Shown here one piece after another: positions 17,010 through 26,195 of a DNA stretch of 37,913 nt. The stretch is from the NCBI GenBank assembly GCA_964507245.1, contig CAZDQC010000021.1, forward strand, positions 1 through 37,913, read 5' to 3'. The notes under the pieces are model-generated. The model saw nothing but the letters and a program-made list of their open reading frames with translations. It did no database searches and was not told the DNA's origin. The stretch's first letter is position 1; each line of letters opens with the position of its first letter. Source of the stretch: GCA-2731375 sp964507245. GTDB lineage: Bacteria > Pseudomonadota > Alphaproteobacteria > GCA-2731375. Both the position numbers and the translations under genes were made by a program.

Positions 17010-18743
17010 CTAAAGCTTGCGCAAATCCGCCGTCGCAGCCTGGTCCACGGATATACCATTTTGGTCTAGGACAACGCCATAAACGCTTTCCGCCGCTGCG
17101 CTACTAACTACACCATCGCGCACATCTCGCAGCACTCTTGCTGGATCCCGCTGCCGCGGATTGCCCCAGCCGCCGCCACCGGGCGAGGAGGCACGAAAGC
17201 TGAGCGGTCTGTAATGGCGCACCGCGTATTTAGGTGGTTCTATATACTCACCATCGATAAGGTGCAGCTCCATGCTACCAGCCTGGCCAGCCTGGCCGCC
17301 GGAGGCACCGAAACAGGACGGGGTATGCAGGCCTTCGCCGCGGAAAGCATATTCGGCTGGAACTTTGATCTCGACCTCGAAATCGGCTCCAGTGCCGCCG
17401 CGGTAAGTGCCGGGACCGGCGGCGTCGCAACGGAATTCCTGGCGTTTGAACAGCACGGGGTAGAGTTGTTCGTAGGTTTCCACATTAGGTAAGACCAGGC
17501 CGCCTAGGGCGACTAGGTGGCCGATCTGGTTGAAGCCGTCGCGGCCATCCACCGCGCCGCCGCCCGGGGCTACGTTCCAGTGATACATTACGAACGGGCT
17601 TTCCTCCCCAGTGCTGCCCGAGGTAGTGCCGTGGATTGATTTGCCCCAACCGGCACAGCTGCGTTCCGGCACCGCCTGGTTCAAGGCTTTCCAGATTGCA
17701 TGCACAATTTCGTGTGCCACAAACACCGTATTCATAGTCATCGCTGCCGGTGGTTTGGCATTGACGATGGTGCCCTCAGGCGCGGTAATGGTGACGGTTC
17801 GGAAAGTACCTTCGTTGCGTGGTAGTTCGTGTTCGAAATACGAGGATACCGCCATGTAGACTGCTGACCAGGTGTTGGCGACGGACGAATTCTTAAAACC
17901 TTGCACTTGGGGCGCGGTGCCGGTGAAGTCAATTTCCAGGGTCTCGCCCTTGACGCCCAAGCGAACCCGGATGGCCTCGTCGACCGTTTCAAAGCAGTCG
18001 TTGTCGATGGGCTCTTCGGCTCGGTAATCGCCGTCGGGAATAGAGGCAACGCAGTTACGGAAACTGCGGTCGGCGTGGTCGAGGATGCCCTCGAAGTAGC
18101 CGCGGTACTGATCCATACCCAATTCTTCGACCAGGGCGACGATACGACCGGCGCCAATCTTAGTGGAACCGATCATGGCACGGAGGTCACCATCCAGAGC
18201 CTCCGCAGTACGGGTGTTTATCATCAGCAGGCGCCAGATGTCTTGGCGTGTCTCGCCATTGACGATTAGTTTAAGAACTGGCAGTCGGATGCCCTCGTGG
18301 AAGATCTCCTTGGCTTCTGAATTATAGGTGCCGGCCGCGCCGCCACCAATATCTGCTTGATGAGCCCGGTTGCAGGCAAAACTTACCAATTCCCCAGCAA
18401 AAAAAACCGGTCGGGCAATGACCCAATCGGGTAGATGATTGCCGCCGGCAGTGTAAGGGTCATTCAAGACGAAGACGTCGCCATCCCATATGTCTTCGGC
18501 GAAATCTCGCAGTATCGAGCGCACCGCAAAACCACCACCACCTGTGTGAATAGGAATTCCGTCAGCCTGACTGACTAGCGTTCCGTCGGGATCGGAAATG
18601 AAACAGGAAAAGTCATGGCTTTGTGAAAATATGGGACTGCGAGCCGTCCGTGTCATAACCCAGCCCATTTGGCGGGAAATATGATCAAGTCGGTTCTGAA
18701 CCAGTGCCAGAACGATGGGATCCAAATCTGCCATATCAGTCAT
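17010..18743 (-). CDS. hyuB: Hydantoinase B/oxoprolinase subunit (HyuB)
   Basis: A 577-residue protein of the hydantoinase B/oxoprolinase family, with the typical opening (DPIVLALVQNRLDHISRQMG), SHDFSCFISDPDG near 42-54, LNDPYTAGGNHLPD (about 93-106) and the C-terminal SFRASSPGGGGWGNP. It forms the large catalytic partner of HyuA and acts on the HyuA-activated substrate. Known members open hydantoins or 5-oxoproline, or carboxylate acetone or acetophenone. Its ATG lies inside the end of hyuA (8-base overlap), which implies translational coupling and a fixed stoichiometry. Subfamily assignment needs a tree; the companion ThDP enzyme and SDR are unusual for plain oxoprolinase. Confidence 0.9.
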   Translation of the reverse strand: MTDMADLDPIVLALVQNRLDHISRQMGWVMTRTARSPIFSQSHDFSCFISDPDGTLVSQADGIPIHTGGGGFAVRSILRDFAEDIWDGDVFVLNDPYTAGGNHLPDWVIARPVFFAGELVSFACNRAHQADIGGGAAGTYNSEAKEIFHEGIRLPVLKLIVNGETRQDIWRLLMINTRTAEALDGDLRAMIGSTKIGAGRIVALVEELGMDQYRGYFEGILDHADRSFRNCVASIPDGDYRAEEPIDNDCFETVDEAIRVRLGVKGETLEIDFTGTAPQVQGFKNSSVANTWSAVYMAVSSYFEHELPRNEGTFRTVTITAPEGTIVNAKPPAAMTMNTVFVAHEIVHAIWKALNQAVPERSCAGWGKSIHGTTSGSTGEESPFVMYHWNVAPGGGAVDGRDGFNQIGHLVALGGLVLPNVETYEQLYPVLFKRQEFRCDAAGPGTYRGGTGADFEVEIKVPAEYAFRGEGLHTPSCFGASGGQAGQAGSMELHLIDGEYIEPPKYAVRHYRPLSFRASSPGGGGWGNPRQRDPARVLRDVRDGVVSSAAAESVYGVVLDQNGISVDQAATADLRKL

Positions 18744-20808
18744 CTGGCGCCTCCAAGTCGATCAGGAAATTGTCCCCTTGATCCACGATTAGACGATCGT
18801 TTGGTCCGACGTATACTGTCGTGGTCAGTTCTTCGATCAGTAGCGGCCCGTCCTGTTCAAAGCCTGGGGCCAAGTCAGGGCCGGAATAAATGGGTGTTTC
18901 CATCCAGCCATGTATCCGATCCGTATAGACCATGCGTCTGGCTATAGGCGTCGGTAAATTTTTCATTGGAGCTCTTGCCATGGGGGAGGTCTGTTCGATC
19001 AGGCCAAGTGCCGTGACCCGCAGGGCGGTGATTTCGATGGTGCCACCGGGCTGCGTATGGCCATATTGGCGTTGGTGGTCGGCATCAAAACTCTGGCGAG
19101 CGGCAACCGCATCAAATACGCCTTCGGGTAATTCAATCCGGATGGACCACAATTGGCCACGATAACGTAAATCAAGTTGCCGGCTGATTTTCGCCTTGTC
19201 GCCAATGAATTTGTCGGCGGCCAATGCCTTGGTCGCCCGATCGATGAGGGGATCGAAGCCTTCCCGCAAAGTCGCTTCATCCACTGTATCTAGATTGTCA
19301 AAATGAACGGAGAGATAGTCCTGCCGGATATCGGTGTGCAGCATTCCCAAAGCACAGAAGGCGCCAGCTTGCCGGGGGACGTAGGCGCGGCGGCAGCCCA
19401 AAGCTCGGGCCACCCCGGAGCCATGCATAGGCCCCGCACCCCCGGCAGCGACAAGCGTAAATCGCCTTGGGTTGTGGCCCCGTTGGATAGAAATATGTTC
19501 CACCGCGTGCAGTAGGTTCTGTTCGAGCAAGCGGATGATGCCCGTGGCGGCTTCTTCGACAGTAATGCCCAGAGGCGTCGCTGTCTTGTCCAAGACGGCC
19601 TTTCGGGCTAGGGCGTCGTCCAAGGTTACGCTGCCACCTGCATACGGCCCCGGCCGCAACCGTCCCAAGACCATATAGGCGTCGGTAACCGTTGGTTCCA
19701 GGCCGCCCAGTCCGTAACAGGCTGGTCCCGGACGCGCCCCGGCGCCATGCGGCCCAACATGAAGCAAGCCCGCTTCGTCCACCCGGGCGATGGTGCCACC
19801 TCCAGCGCCTACCGTGTGGATATCTACTGATGGCGTGGCCACGTGATAGCCATCAATCATTAGTTCATCGGTGACGGCCACTTGGCCCTCACCCATCAAG
19901 GTCACGTCGCAACTGGTTCCACCAATTTCCATGGCGATTAGATTGTCATTTCCTGCCAGTCCTGCGTACAGACCCAGGGCACCGACACCTGCCGCTGGTC
20001 CAGATAGGACTAAGTTAACGGCGCGTTCAGATATTTGGTCCACGGAGACGGCGCCGCCGTTACTCTGTAACAGGAGGATCGGTCTTAACAGGCCCTGCTC
20101 CCTTAATTCGGCATCCAGGTGGCGCAGATAACTGACTACCTTGGGCGCGATATAGGCATTGATCACGGCAGTCGAGGTGCGTTCATACTCGCCCATAATC
20201 GGGGCAATGCGGCTGGAAAGAGAGACCCAAGGAAACGGTTGCATATGTTCCGCAGCCGCGTCCTCGTGGGCTGGGTTGCCATAACTATTTAACAGGGCGA
20301 TGGCGATCGCCTCCACGCCCTCTGCCTCGAACACTTCCATTGCCTGGTCGATATCGGATATGACTAGTGAGGCTAATTCGTCTCCGTTCTTATCCAGGCG
20401 ACCGCCGACTGGCTGGCGTAAATAGCGGGGTACCAAAACCTCAGGAAAGGGGGCACGATGATCCCACATGTTCTCGCGAATTCCACGCCGGATTTCCAGG
20501 CTATCGCGAAATCCTTTGGAGGTTAGCAATCCAACCTTTGCGCCCTTTTTTTCCAGAATTGTATTAGTGGCGACTGTGGATCCATGGAAAAAAAGAACGC
20601 AATTCTGAAGCAGCGTGGGCAGGGTCAGAGATAGTTCCGCGGCGGCGATGTCCAACACGGACTTGACGCCCTGACTGGGGTCAGAAGGAACAGACGGTGC
20701 CTTGAAGACCCACAAGGCGCCAGCATCGTCGCGAAGAACCATATCGGTGAAAGTACCGCCGACATCAACACCGACACGCCAGGGTGATTTGGGTGCAGCC
20801 TGTCTCAC
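18736..20808 (-). CDS. hyuA: Hydantoinase A/oxoprolinase subunit (HyuA)
   Basis: A 690-residue ATP-binding partner of HyuB. The N-terminal phosphate loop VGGTFTDM is at about 16-23; GSTVATNTILE, NAYIAPKV, LLLQSNGG and the GGTSCDV phosphate-2 motif mark the ASKHA-type core, and AGGAGPMHG closes it. It activates an amide or carbonyl with ATP for the HyuB reaction. The frame is open upstream to 21009, but that extension overlaps the hydrolase gene and has no family counterpart. I choose GTG 20808, with AAAGG about 10 bases upstream, which gives the normal length. The hydrolase gene ends 55 bases before it. Confidence 0.9.
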   Translation of the reverse strand: MRQAAPKSPWRVGVDVGGTFTDMVLRDDAGALWVFKAPSVPSDPSQGVKSVLDIAAAELSLTLPTLLQNCVLFFHGSTVATNTILEKKGAKVGLLTSKGFRDSLEIRRGIRENMWDHRAPFPEVLVPRYLRQPVGGRLDKNGDELASLVISDIDQAMEVFEAEGVEAIAIALLNSYGNPAHEDAAAEHMQPFPWVSLSSRIAPIMGEYERTSTAVINAYIAPKVVSYLRHLDAELREQGLLRPILLLQSNGGAVSVDQISERAVNLVLSGPAAGVGALGLYAGLAGNDNLIAMEIGGTSCDVTLMGEGQVAVTDELMIDGYHVATPSVDIHTVGAGGGTIARVDEAGLLHVGPHGAGARPGPACYGLGGLEPTVTDAYMVLGRLRPGPYAGGSVTLDDALARKAVLDKTATPLGITVEEAATGIIRLLEQNLLHAVEHISIQRGHNPRRFTLVAAGGAGPMHGSGVARALGCRRAYVPRQAGAFCALGMLHTDIRQDYLSVHFDNLDTVDEATLREGFDPLIDRATKALAADKFIGDKAKISRQLDLRYRGQLWSIRIELPEGVFDAVAARQSFDADHQRQYGHTQPGGTIEITALRVTALGLIEQTSPMARAPMKNLPTPIARRMVYTDRIHGWMETPIYSGPDLAPGFEQDGPLLIEELTTTVYVGPNDRLIVDQGDNFLIDLEAPDD

Positions 20809-20863
20809 TAGCAGGACGCCTTTAACTGGACCAAGATGTGTACCGCTCTGGCTTTCATTAATC

Positions 20864-21877
20864 CTATGCTTCCAAAAGCTGTCGGACGGCCGTGCGCAGG
20901 AAGGCCTCGTCCTCTGAGTTGTCGATAGGATTGCCGGCGCGGTGGCCCCAGATGGACTCGATCGGACGGAATTCCGCTTTGGGAATTTGAGCGCATTCAG
21001 CTTCAGCATCCTCGGGCGTGAAGTACAAATCCGTGCGAGACGGCATGATCATTGTGCGGCCCTTGATCGCACCCAAGGCAGCCAACAGGTTTCCGTTGTA
21101 GATCTCGTTGTCAGAAACATCCGATTGGTACCAGGTGGACAGCATGGACAATAGATCATCGCCATTACGGCGGAGGAAATTTCCTTCCCAGGCGCGTACC
21201 AAATAATCCTCCAGAGAGGTAAATCCCAGTTCTAGATACTTCCCCTCGCGATAAAAGGCTTGGCTCATGGCCCAGCCGGCGTAGAGCCGTCCCATAGCGC
21301 GAAGTCCTCGTACAGGCCGGTCAATAAAACCGCCATTCTGCCAATTCGGGTCAGCGGTCAGAGTGGAGCGAACGCCTTCTAGGAACACCTTGTTATGGGG
21401 CGACGTTCGGGCCGAGCCACAGATGGCGCAAATTGTTTTCACCTGATCGGGGAATATTGAACCCCAGTGCAGAACTTGTTGCGCGCCCATGGACCATCCA
21501 TAGGCGAGAGCAATTTGGTCAATTGCGAATACGTCCGCTAGCAGGCGCCATTGCGCCTGCACATTGTCCCAATGGCTGAATGGCGGAAAACGCCCCATCC
21601 CGTACGGTTCCGCAATGTTGGAAGGCGAGGACGACAAGCCGTTGCCGAACATGTTTGGAATGATGATGAACCAATTGTCCGAGTCCAAAATTTTGCCGGG
21701 GCCAATCAACCACTCGATATCCGTGTGGTGTGCGCCATACGATGTGGGATACAGAATGACATTGGAACGATCCGCCGCCAGCTTGCCATAGGTCTGGTAG
21801 GTCAACTGAGCTTTGGGCAGTATCATACCGCTTTGCAAATGCAGATTACCCAGATCAAAGACTTTCTTTTCGTCCAT
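20864..21877 (-). CDS. MetX-like alpha/beta hydrolase
   Basis: A 337-residue alpha/beta-hydrolase of the homoserine O-acetyltransferase-like group. The nucleophile elbow is GWSMG, the acid is probably the Asp of SRTDLYFTPEDA and the base the His of WGHRAGNP. Similarity to MetX is in the fold (LTYQTYG, HWDNV, PDQVKTICAICGSA). The MetX GGSMGGMQ elbow and GHDAFL histidine loop are altered, so methionine synthesis is unlikely. It probably hydrolyses or transfers an ester or acyl group. The start is set by AAGGA 5 bases before ATG 21877; a longer frame to 21913 lacks such a site. It heads the hyuAB-ThDP-SDR operon and is divergent from the alkylsulfatase. Confidence 0.82.
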   Translation of the reverse strand: MDEKKVFDLGNLHLQSGMILPKAQLTYQTYGKLAADRSNVILYPTSYGAHHTDIEWLIGPGKILDSDNWFIIIPNMFGNGLSSSPSNIAEPYGMGRFPPFSHWDNVQAQWRLLADVFAIDQIALAYGWSMGAQQVLHWGSIFPDQVKTICAICGSARTSPHNKVFLEGVRSTLTADPNWQNGGFIDRPVRGLRAMGRLYAGWAMSQAFYREGKYLELGFTSLEDYLVRAWEGNFLRRNGDDLLSMLSTWYQSDVSDNEIYNGNLLAALGAIKGRTMIMPSRTDLYFTPEDAEAECAQIPKAEFRPIESIWGHRAGNPIDNSEDEAFLRTAVRQLLEA

Positions 21878-21963
21878 GTTCATCCTTTCCTTCGGATATC
21901 TTATCGTCAGCATGTAGAACGGTCCAACATGATCCGAGTTCTGTAATAGAAAGGGGCAGCTTT
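21878..21963. promoter_or_regulatory. Divergent promoter region, Hyu operon and alkylsulfatase
   Basis: Only 86 bases separate two divergent starts, so the two promoters must be close or overlapping. AAGGGG about 6 bases before ATG 21964 and AAGGA before ATG 21877 are the ribosome binding sites. I see no clear -35/-10 pair. Confidence 0.45.
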
Positions 21964-23877
21964 ATGACCACCGAAACAAAAGCAGCGACGGAATATACCA
22001 GGGCAGCACAAAAGGCCGTCCGGGAACGTCTGCCCTTTTCCGATACGGAAGATTTTGAACTTGCCGGCCGTGGTTTCATTGCCGCCATTCCCGAAGGCGT
22101 CGTACGCAACGAACAGGGCCGCGCATTGTGGAATTTGCAAGCCTATGACTTCCTCGATAACGAGGAAGCGCCCGATACCGTAAACCCCAGCCTATGGCGC
22201 ATGGCTCGCCTAAACATGAACAGTGGTTTGTTTAAGGTTTGCGAACGGGTGTATCAGATACGCGGTCTTGATTTGGCCAACATGACAATCATCGAGGGAG
22301 ACGCAGGCCTCATCGTCATCGATCCTATGACGACGGCGGAGATGGCCCGTGCTGGATTGGAATTATACCTGGCTCATCGGCCAGCCAAACCCGTGGTCTG
22401 TGTAATCTATAGTCACTGCCATGTGGATCATTACGGTGGTGTCGTGGGCGTAATCTCGACCGACGAAGTCAAAGCTGGCAAGGTTGTCGTGATTGCGCCG
22501 GACCGGTTCATGGAGGAACTAGCCGGAGAAAACATATTGGTGGGGAACGCCATGAGCCGCAGGGCTCAGTACCAGTTTGGCGGTTTGCTGCAAACCGGTC
22601 CCAGGGGCCAAGTAGACGCAGGGTTGGGTAAGACAATAGCACGTGGCCGAGTGTCTTTGATTGCACCCACGTGTATTATCACGAAGCCGACTGAAAGCCA
22701 CGTGATTGATGGTGTTGAAGTGGAATTTCAATTGGCGCCGGATTCTGAAGCACCGGCTGAAATGCATATGTTCTTGCCTCAGTTTGCGGTCTTGAACCTG
22801 GCAGAAAACGCTACCCATTTGCTTCATAATCTTATTCCTCTGCGCGGTGCCTTGGTCAGAGATTCCCGAATGTGGTCCCGTCATATCTCGGATGCGATTT
22901 GTCTTTTTGGCGATCGCACGGATATCCTGATCGGCCAGCATCATTGGCCGACTTGGGGCCGATCAAAGGTTCGTGCGTATCTCGAGAGCCAGCGAGATAT
23001 TTACAAATATGTCCATGATCAGACTGTACGACTGATGAACCATGGGTTGACCCCTGTTGAGATATCGGAACAACTCGACTTACCACCGGGGCTGGATCAA
23101 AATTGGTCAGTGCGCGGCTACTACGGAACTGTGTCCCATGATTCAAAGGCCGTCTATCAACGTTATCTAAGCTGGTATGACGCTAACCCGGCCAATCTAA
23201 ACCCTCTGCCGCGTGGAAAAACCGCACTAAAGACGATAGAATATATGGGCGGATCTTCCGCGGTGCTGGAACGTGCCCGAAAGGATTTCGAAGACGGTAA
23301 TTACCGCTGGGTGGCGCAGGTGTTAAGTCATTTGGTGTTTGCCGAGCCACGTAACTTGCCAGGACGTGCCTTGTTGGCTGATGCCTTTGAGCAGCTCGGT
23401 TATCAGGCTGAAAGCGCTTCATGGCGTAACGCTTATCTCTATGGAACGCAGGAACTGCGCAAAGGCGTTAAGCAACTAGGACCGCGCCGTATCCTCGGCC
23501 CTGGAATTTTGGCCGGCGTGACTACAGGTTCCCTGTTTGATTTCATGGCAATTAGGTTGAATGGGCCCAATGCGGAAGGTCTTAACTGGCGGATAAACTG
23601 GATTTTGCGTGATAGCGGTAAGCATGCGGCTATGAAGCTACAAAATTGCACCCTGACCCATGTTTTCTCCGACAAGCCGACGGAAGCCGATGTGACGGTC
23701 GAGACAGACCATGCTACTCTTGTGTCATTGAATATTCGCGAGACGGGCGTCGACAGCGCCGCTAAGGCCGGACAACTAAGAATCGACGGTGATCAGTCCA
23801 TCGTCGCGAGGCTGTTCGACTTGTTGGATGATTTTGAAATGATGTTCGATGTCGTCGCACCATCGGCTGAAAACTAA
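21964..23877 (+). CDS. SdsA1-type alkylsulfatase, cytoplasmic
   Basis: A 637-residue metallo-beta-lactamase-fold alkylsulfatase, which cleaves sulfate from alkyl sulfate esters to give the alcohol. The binuclear-zinc set is complete: H151, H153, D155, H156 (SHCHVDHYGG), E262, E281 (AENATH) and H326 (GQHHWPTWG). All sit exactly 18 positions below the SdsA1 ligands I recall (169, 171, 173, 174, 280, 299, 344). A dimerisation helical region follows, then a C-terminal SCP2-like domain (about 515-637) that holds hydrophobic chains. The first His motif reads SHCHVDH rather than THxHxDH. There is no signal peptide, unlike secreted SdsA1, so the substrate must be imported or internal. Its stop shares four bases with the convergent thiolase. 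Likely start ATG 21964. Confidence 0.92.
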   Translation: MTTETKAATEYTRAAQKAVRERLPFSDTEDFELAGRGFIAAIPEGVVRNEQGRALWNLQAYDFLDNEEAPDTVNPSLWRMARLNMNSGLFKVCERVYQIRGLDLANMTIIEGDAGLIVIDPMTTAEMARAGLELYLAHRPAKPVVCVIYSHCHVDHYGGVVGVISTDEVKAGKVVVIAPDRFMEELAGENILVGNAMSRRAQYQFGGLLQTGPRGQVDAGLGKTIARGRVSLIAPTCIITKPTESHVIDGVEVEFQLAPDSEAPAEMHMFLPQFAVLNLAENATHLLHNLIPLRGALVRDSRMWSRHISDAICLFGDRTDILIGQHHWPTWGRSKVRAYLESQRDIYKYVHDQTVRLMNHGLTPVEISEQLDLPPGLDQNWSVRGYYGTVSHDSKAVYQRYLSWYDANPANLNPLPRGKTALKTIEYMGGSSAVLERARKDFEDGNYRWVAQVLSHLVFAEPRNLPGRALLADAFEQLGYQAESASWRNAYLYGTQELRKGVKQLGPRRILGPGILAGVTTGSLFDFMAIRLNGPNAEGLNWRINWILRDSGKHAAMKLQNCTLTHVFSDKPTEADVTVETDHATLVSLNIRETGVDSAAKAGQLRIDGDQSIVARLFDLLDDFEMMFDVVAPSAEN

Positions 23878-25112
23878 CGCCCAAGGATTGTGATTGCGGC
23901 GACGCTCTCCTCAATACCATAGAGGCCACCACCATTTTCGGCGATGGCCAGGCGTGCACCCTCTACCTGGCGGGCACCTGCTTCGCCGCGCAATTGAGTG
24001 GTCAGTTCGTAGATCTGGCACAGGCCCGTGGCACCGATTGGATGACCTTTGCATTCCAGACCGCCGGATGGATTGACGGGAATTCGCCCGCCTAATTGCG
24101 TATCGCCCCGTTCCGCTGCGCCGCCGCCGCCACCGAAATCACAGAATCCAAGGTTCTCAACCTGGACGATCTCACCCATGGCAGTGGCATCATGTACCTC
24201 CGCCAAATCCATGTCTTCAGGACCCACGCCAGCGTGCTCATAGGCACGCTTCGCGGCCTTAGCAGTGATGTGCTGGTTCGTCTCATTTACAGAACGCGTA
24301 GATCCTGTTTGCAAGATCGAAGCCTTGACCTCAATCGCTCGGGATTGATCCACTCCTAGGCGTTTCAGACCTTCATTGGTACAAAGGACCGTCGCGGCAC
24401 CACCGTCAGAAATAGGCGCACACATGGGCAAGGTTAGAGGATAGGTGATGGGTGGGGCGGCTAATACCTCGTCCACGGAATAAGGCATGCGGTACTGCGC
24501 CTTGTCATTGTGTTGAGAATGATTGTGGTTCTTCGCCGAAACGGCGGCGATTTGCCGTTGGGTTGTGCCGAAGGTCTTCATGTGATGTCGGGACCAGGCG
24601 GCATAAACGTCCATGAACATGCTGTATGGCTTGTCGGATGTAGTGCCCGGCGGCACGGCGTAGCCTTGGCCCAGGGCCAGTAGTTTGTCTGTGTTTTCCT
24701 CGATCGTTGTGATGTCCCAGGCGCCGTCGAAGGCGCTGAACATGCGTTCCCGGTCGGATGAGTACATTTTCTCCGCCCCGACAGCCAAACTGGTATCACC
24801 TTCGCCGGCCTTTAGAAACTGCACCGCAAGGTTGAAGGCGGTCGCACCTGAGGCGCAGGCATTTTCCACATTCACTACTGGGATTTCCTCTATGCCCATA
24901 TCCCGTAAAGCGATCTCGCCCCGGATCATCTCTTGGCCTTCCATATGCCCCTGTGTGGCGTTGGAAAAATAGGCCGATTGTAGATCGCTCTTATCCGCCC
25001 CGGCGTCGTGCAAGGCCTCGCCAACCGCATCCGCCGTCAGGTGCTTTACGCTGCGATCCAACATCTTACCCATTTGGGTCATCCCGATGCCGGCGATGTA
25101 GATCTTGGTCAT
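23874..25112 (-). CDS. SCP-x/thiolase-like acetyl-CoA acyltransferase homologue
   Basis: A 412-residue thiolase-superfamily protein. The acyl-accepting Cys is C86 (NACASGA), H307 lies in EVHDAT, and C354-K-G-H357 (CKGHPIGATG) is the second active-site element. The C-terminal CxGxG cysteine of ordinary thiolases is replaced by AENGGGLYG, as in SCP-x-type lipid-transfer thiolases, which use a different base. It probably cleaves a 3-oxoacyl-CoA, perhaps branched or steroid-like. Initiation at ATG 25112 has AAGGA about 11 bases upstream. It faces the alkylsulfatase with a 4-base overlap and is divergent from the amidohydrolase across 132 bases. Confidence 0.87.
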   Translation of the reverse strand: MTKIYIAGIGMTQMGKMLDRSVKHLTADAVGEALHDAGADKSDLQSAYFSNATQGHMEGQEMIRGEIALRDMGIEEIPVVNVENACASGATAFNLAVQFLKAGEGDTSLAVGAEKMYSSDRERMFSAFDGAWDITTIEENTDKLLALGQGYAVPPGTTSDKPYSMFMDVYAAWSRHHMKTFGTTQRQIAAVSAKNHNHSQHNDKAQYRMPYSVDEVLAAPPITYPLTLPMCAPISDGGAATVLCTNEGLKRLGVDQSRAIEVKASILQTGSTRSVNETNQHITAKAAKRAYEHAGVGPEDMDLAEVHDATAMGEIVQVENLGFCDFGGGGGAAERGDTQLGGRIPVNPSGGLECKGHPIGATGLCQIYELTTQLRGEAGARQVEGARLAIAENGGGLYGIEESVAAITILGR

Positions 25113-25244
25113 AATTCAATATGTCCTTGCTTACGCTGAAATTGTACCATACCTGAGTGATACGATGGCGCACATGTAAATATCTGATCTGGAAGCCGTC
25201 TGTGATCACGCGCGAATTTGTCCGCCTGAACCTTAAGTTCTGAT
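25113..25244. promoter_or_regulatory. Divergent promoter region, thiolase and amidohydrolase
   Basis: This region of 132 bases lies between divergent starts. An 8-base palindrome GTGATCAC is at 25202-25209. The amidohydrolase ATG has only a weak TTAAG-like ribosome binding site, so its start is less certain. No -35/-10 pair is obvious. Confidence 0.4.
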
Positions 25245-26195
25245 ATGAATTTGTCAAAACCCGTCAATCTTCCCGATTTTTCGGGCCTGGACCTGAATTT
25301 CAACATTGTCGATAGCCATCACCATCTATTCGATCTACAGGCGATTTATTATCCCTGGCTGACGGACCACCCGGAAAAGCATTTCCTGCTGGGCCACTAT
25401 GACGGGCTAAAGCGGGACTATTCCGTCACCGACTACAGAGCGGATACGGGCGATTTGTCTGTCGTTCAAACCGTACATGTAGAGGCGGAGGCTGATCACG
25501 ACAATCCGGTCGCAGAAACCCGCTGGCTATCCGGTCTGATGGAACGTGGCAATCTGCCCCAGGCTATCGTGGCTCACGCCTGGCTTCACCGGCTCGATTG
25601 CGAGGTTGTGCTAGCGGAACAGGCTTCGTTTCCTGCGGTGCGTGGTATTCGAAGTAAGCCACGTGTATCGACCACGGCTGCCAGCCGGGATCGGGTGTAC
25701 GGCAAGCCTATCAGTATGCAAGATGTGGCCTGGCGAAAAGGTCTTGGGCTGTTGCGTAAGTATGGTCTTTCCTGGGACTTGCGTGTGCCGTTCTGGCATC
25801 TCGCCGAGGCGGCGGATGTTTGTGCGCTGTATCCTGACCTGCCGATTGTTGTTGAACATACCGGTTTGCCATGGGACCGAAGCGTCGATGGGATGGAAGA
25901 GTGGCGGCACGGAATGAAGGCCTTGGCGGAGATGGAGCATGTACATCTTAAAGTGTCGGAATTGGGACTGACTGGCGCGCCTTGGGACTATGACGACAAC
26001 CGGCATGTCGTGCGGACGGCCATTGAGATCTTCGGATTTGAACGCTGCATGTTCGCTTCAAACTTCCCCGTAGCCGGCCTGCGTATTGGTTATGTGGACC
26101 AACTCAGCGCCATCGCTCATATGATCCAAGATTGCTCATTGCCGGAACGTAACGCACTGTTTCACGACACAGCGAAGCGATTTTATCAACTCTAA
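25245..26195 (+). CDS. Amidohydrolase (2-pyrone-4,6-dicarboxylate lactonase-like)
   Basis: A 316-residue TIM-barrel metal hydrolase of the COG3618-type amidohydrolases. The first-strand motif VDSHHHLFD (about 22-30) supplies D23, H25 and H27; later VEHTGLP and CMFASNFPV carry the expected barrel histidine and aspartate-loop positions. Characterised relatives open lactone rings, such as 2-pyrone-4,6-dicarboxylate, L-fucono- and L-rhamnono-lactone, and gallate-pathway lactones. A lactone would be a logical product of the Baeyer-Villiger monooxygenase, but the genes are far apart. The stop shares four bases with the convergent dehydrogenase gene. Start ATG 25245 is the best available, with weak ribosome binding. 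Confidence 0.85.
   Translation: MNLSKPVNLPDFSGLDLNFNIVDSHHHLFDLQAIYYPWLTDHPEKHFLLGHYDGLKRDYSVTDYRADTGDLSVVQTVHVEAEADHDNPVAETRWLSGLMERGNLPQAIVAHAWLHRLDCEVVLAEQASFPAVRGIRSKPRVSTTAASRDRVYGKPISMQDVAWRKGLGLLRKYGLSWDLRVPFWHLAEAADVCALYPDLPIVVEHTGLPWDRSVDGMEEWRHGMKALAEMEHVHLKVSELGLTGAPWDYDDNRHVVRTAIEIFGFERCMFASNFPVAGLRIGYVDQLSAIAHMIQDCSLPERNALFHDTAKRFYQL

Noticed and set aside
20864..21877. MetX homoserine O-acetyltransferase
   Set aside because: The nucleophile and histidine loops differ from true MetX and the gene lies in a Hyu operon.
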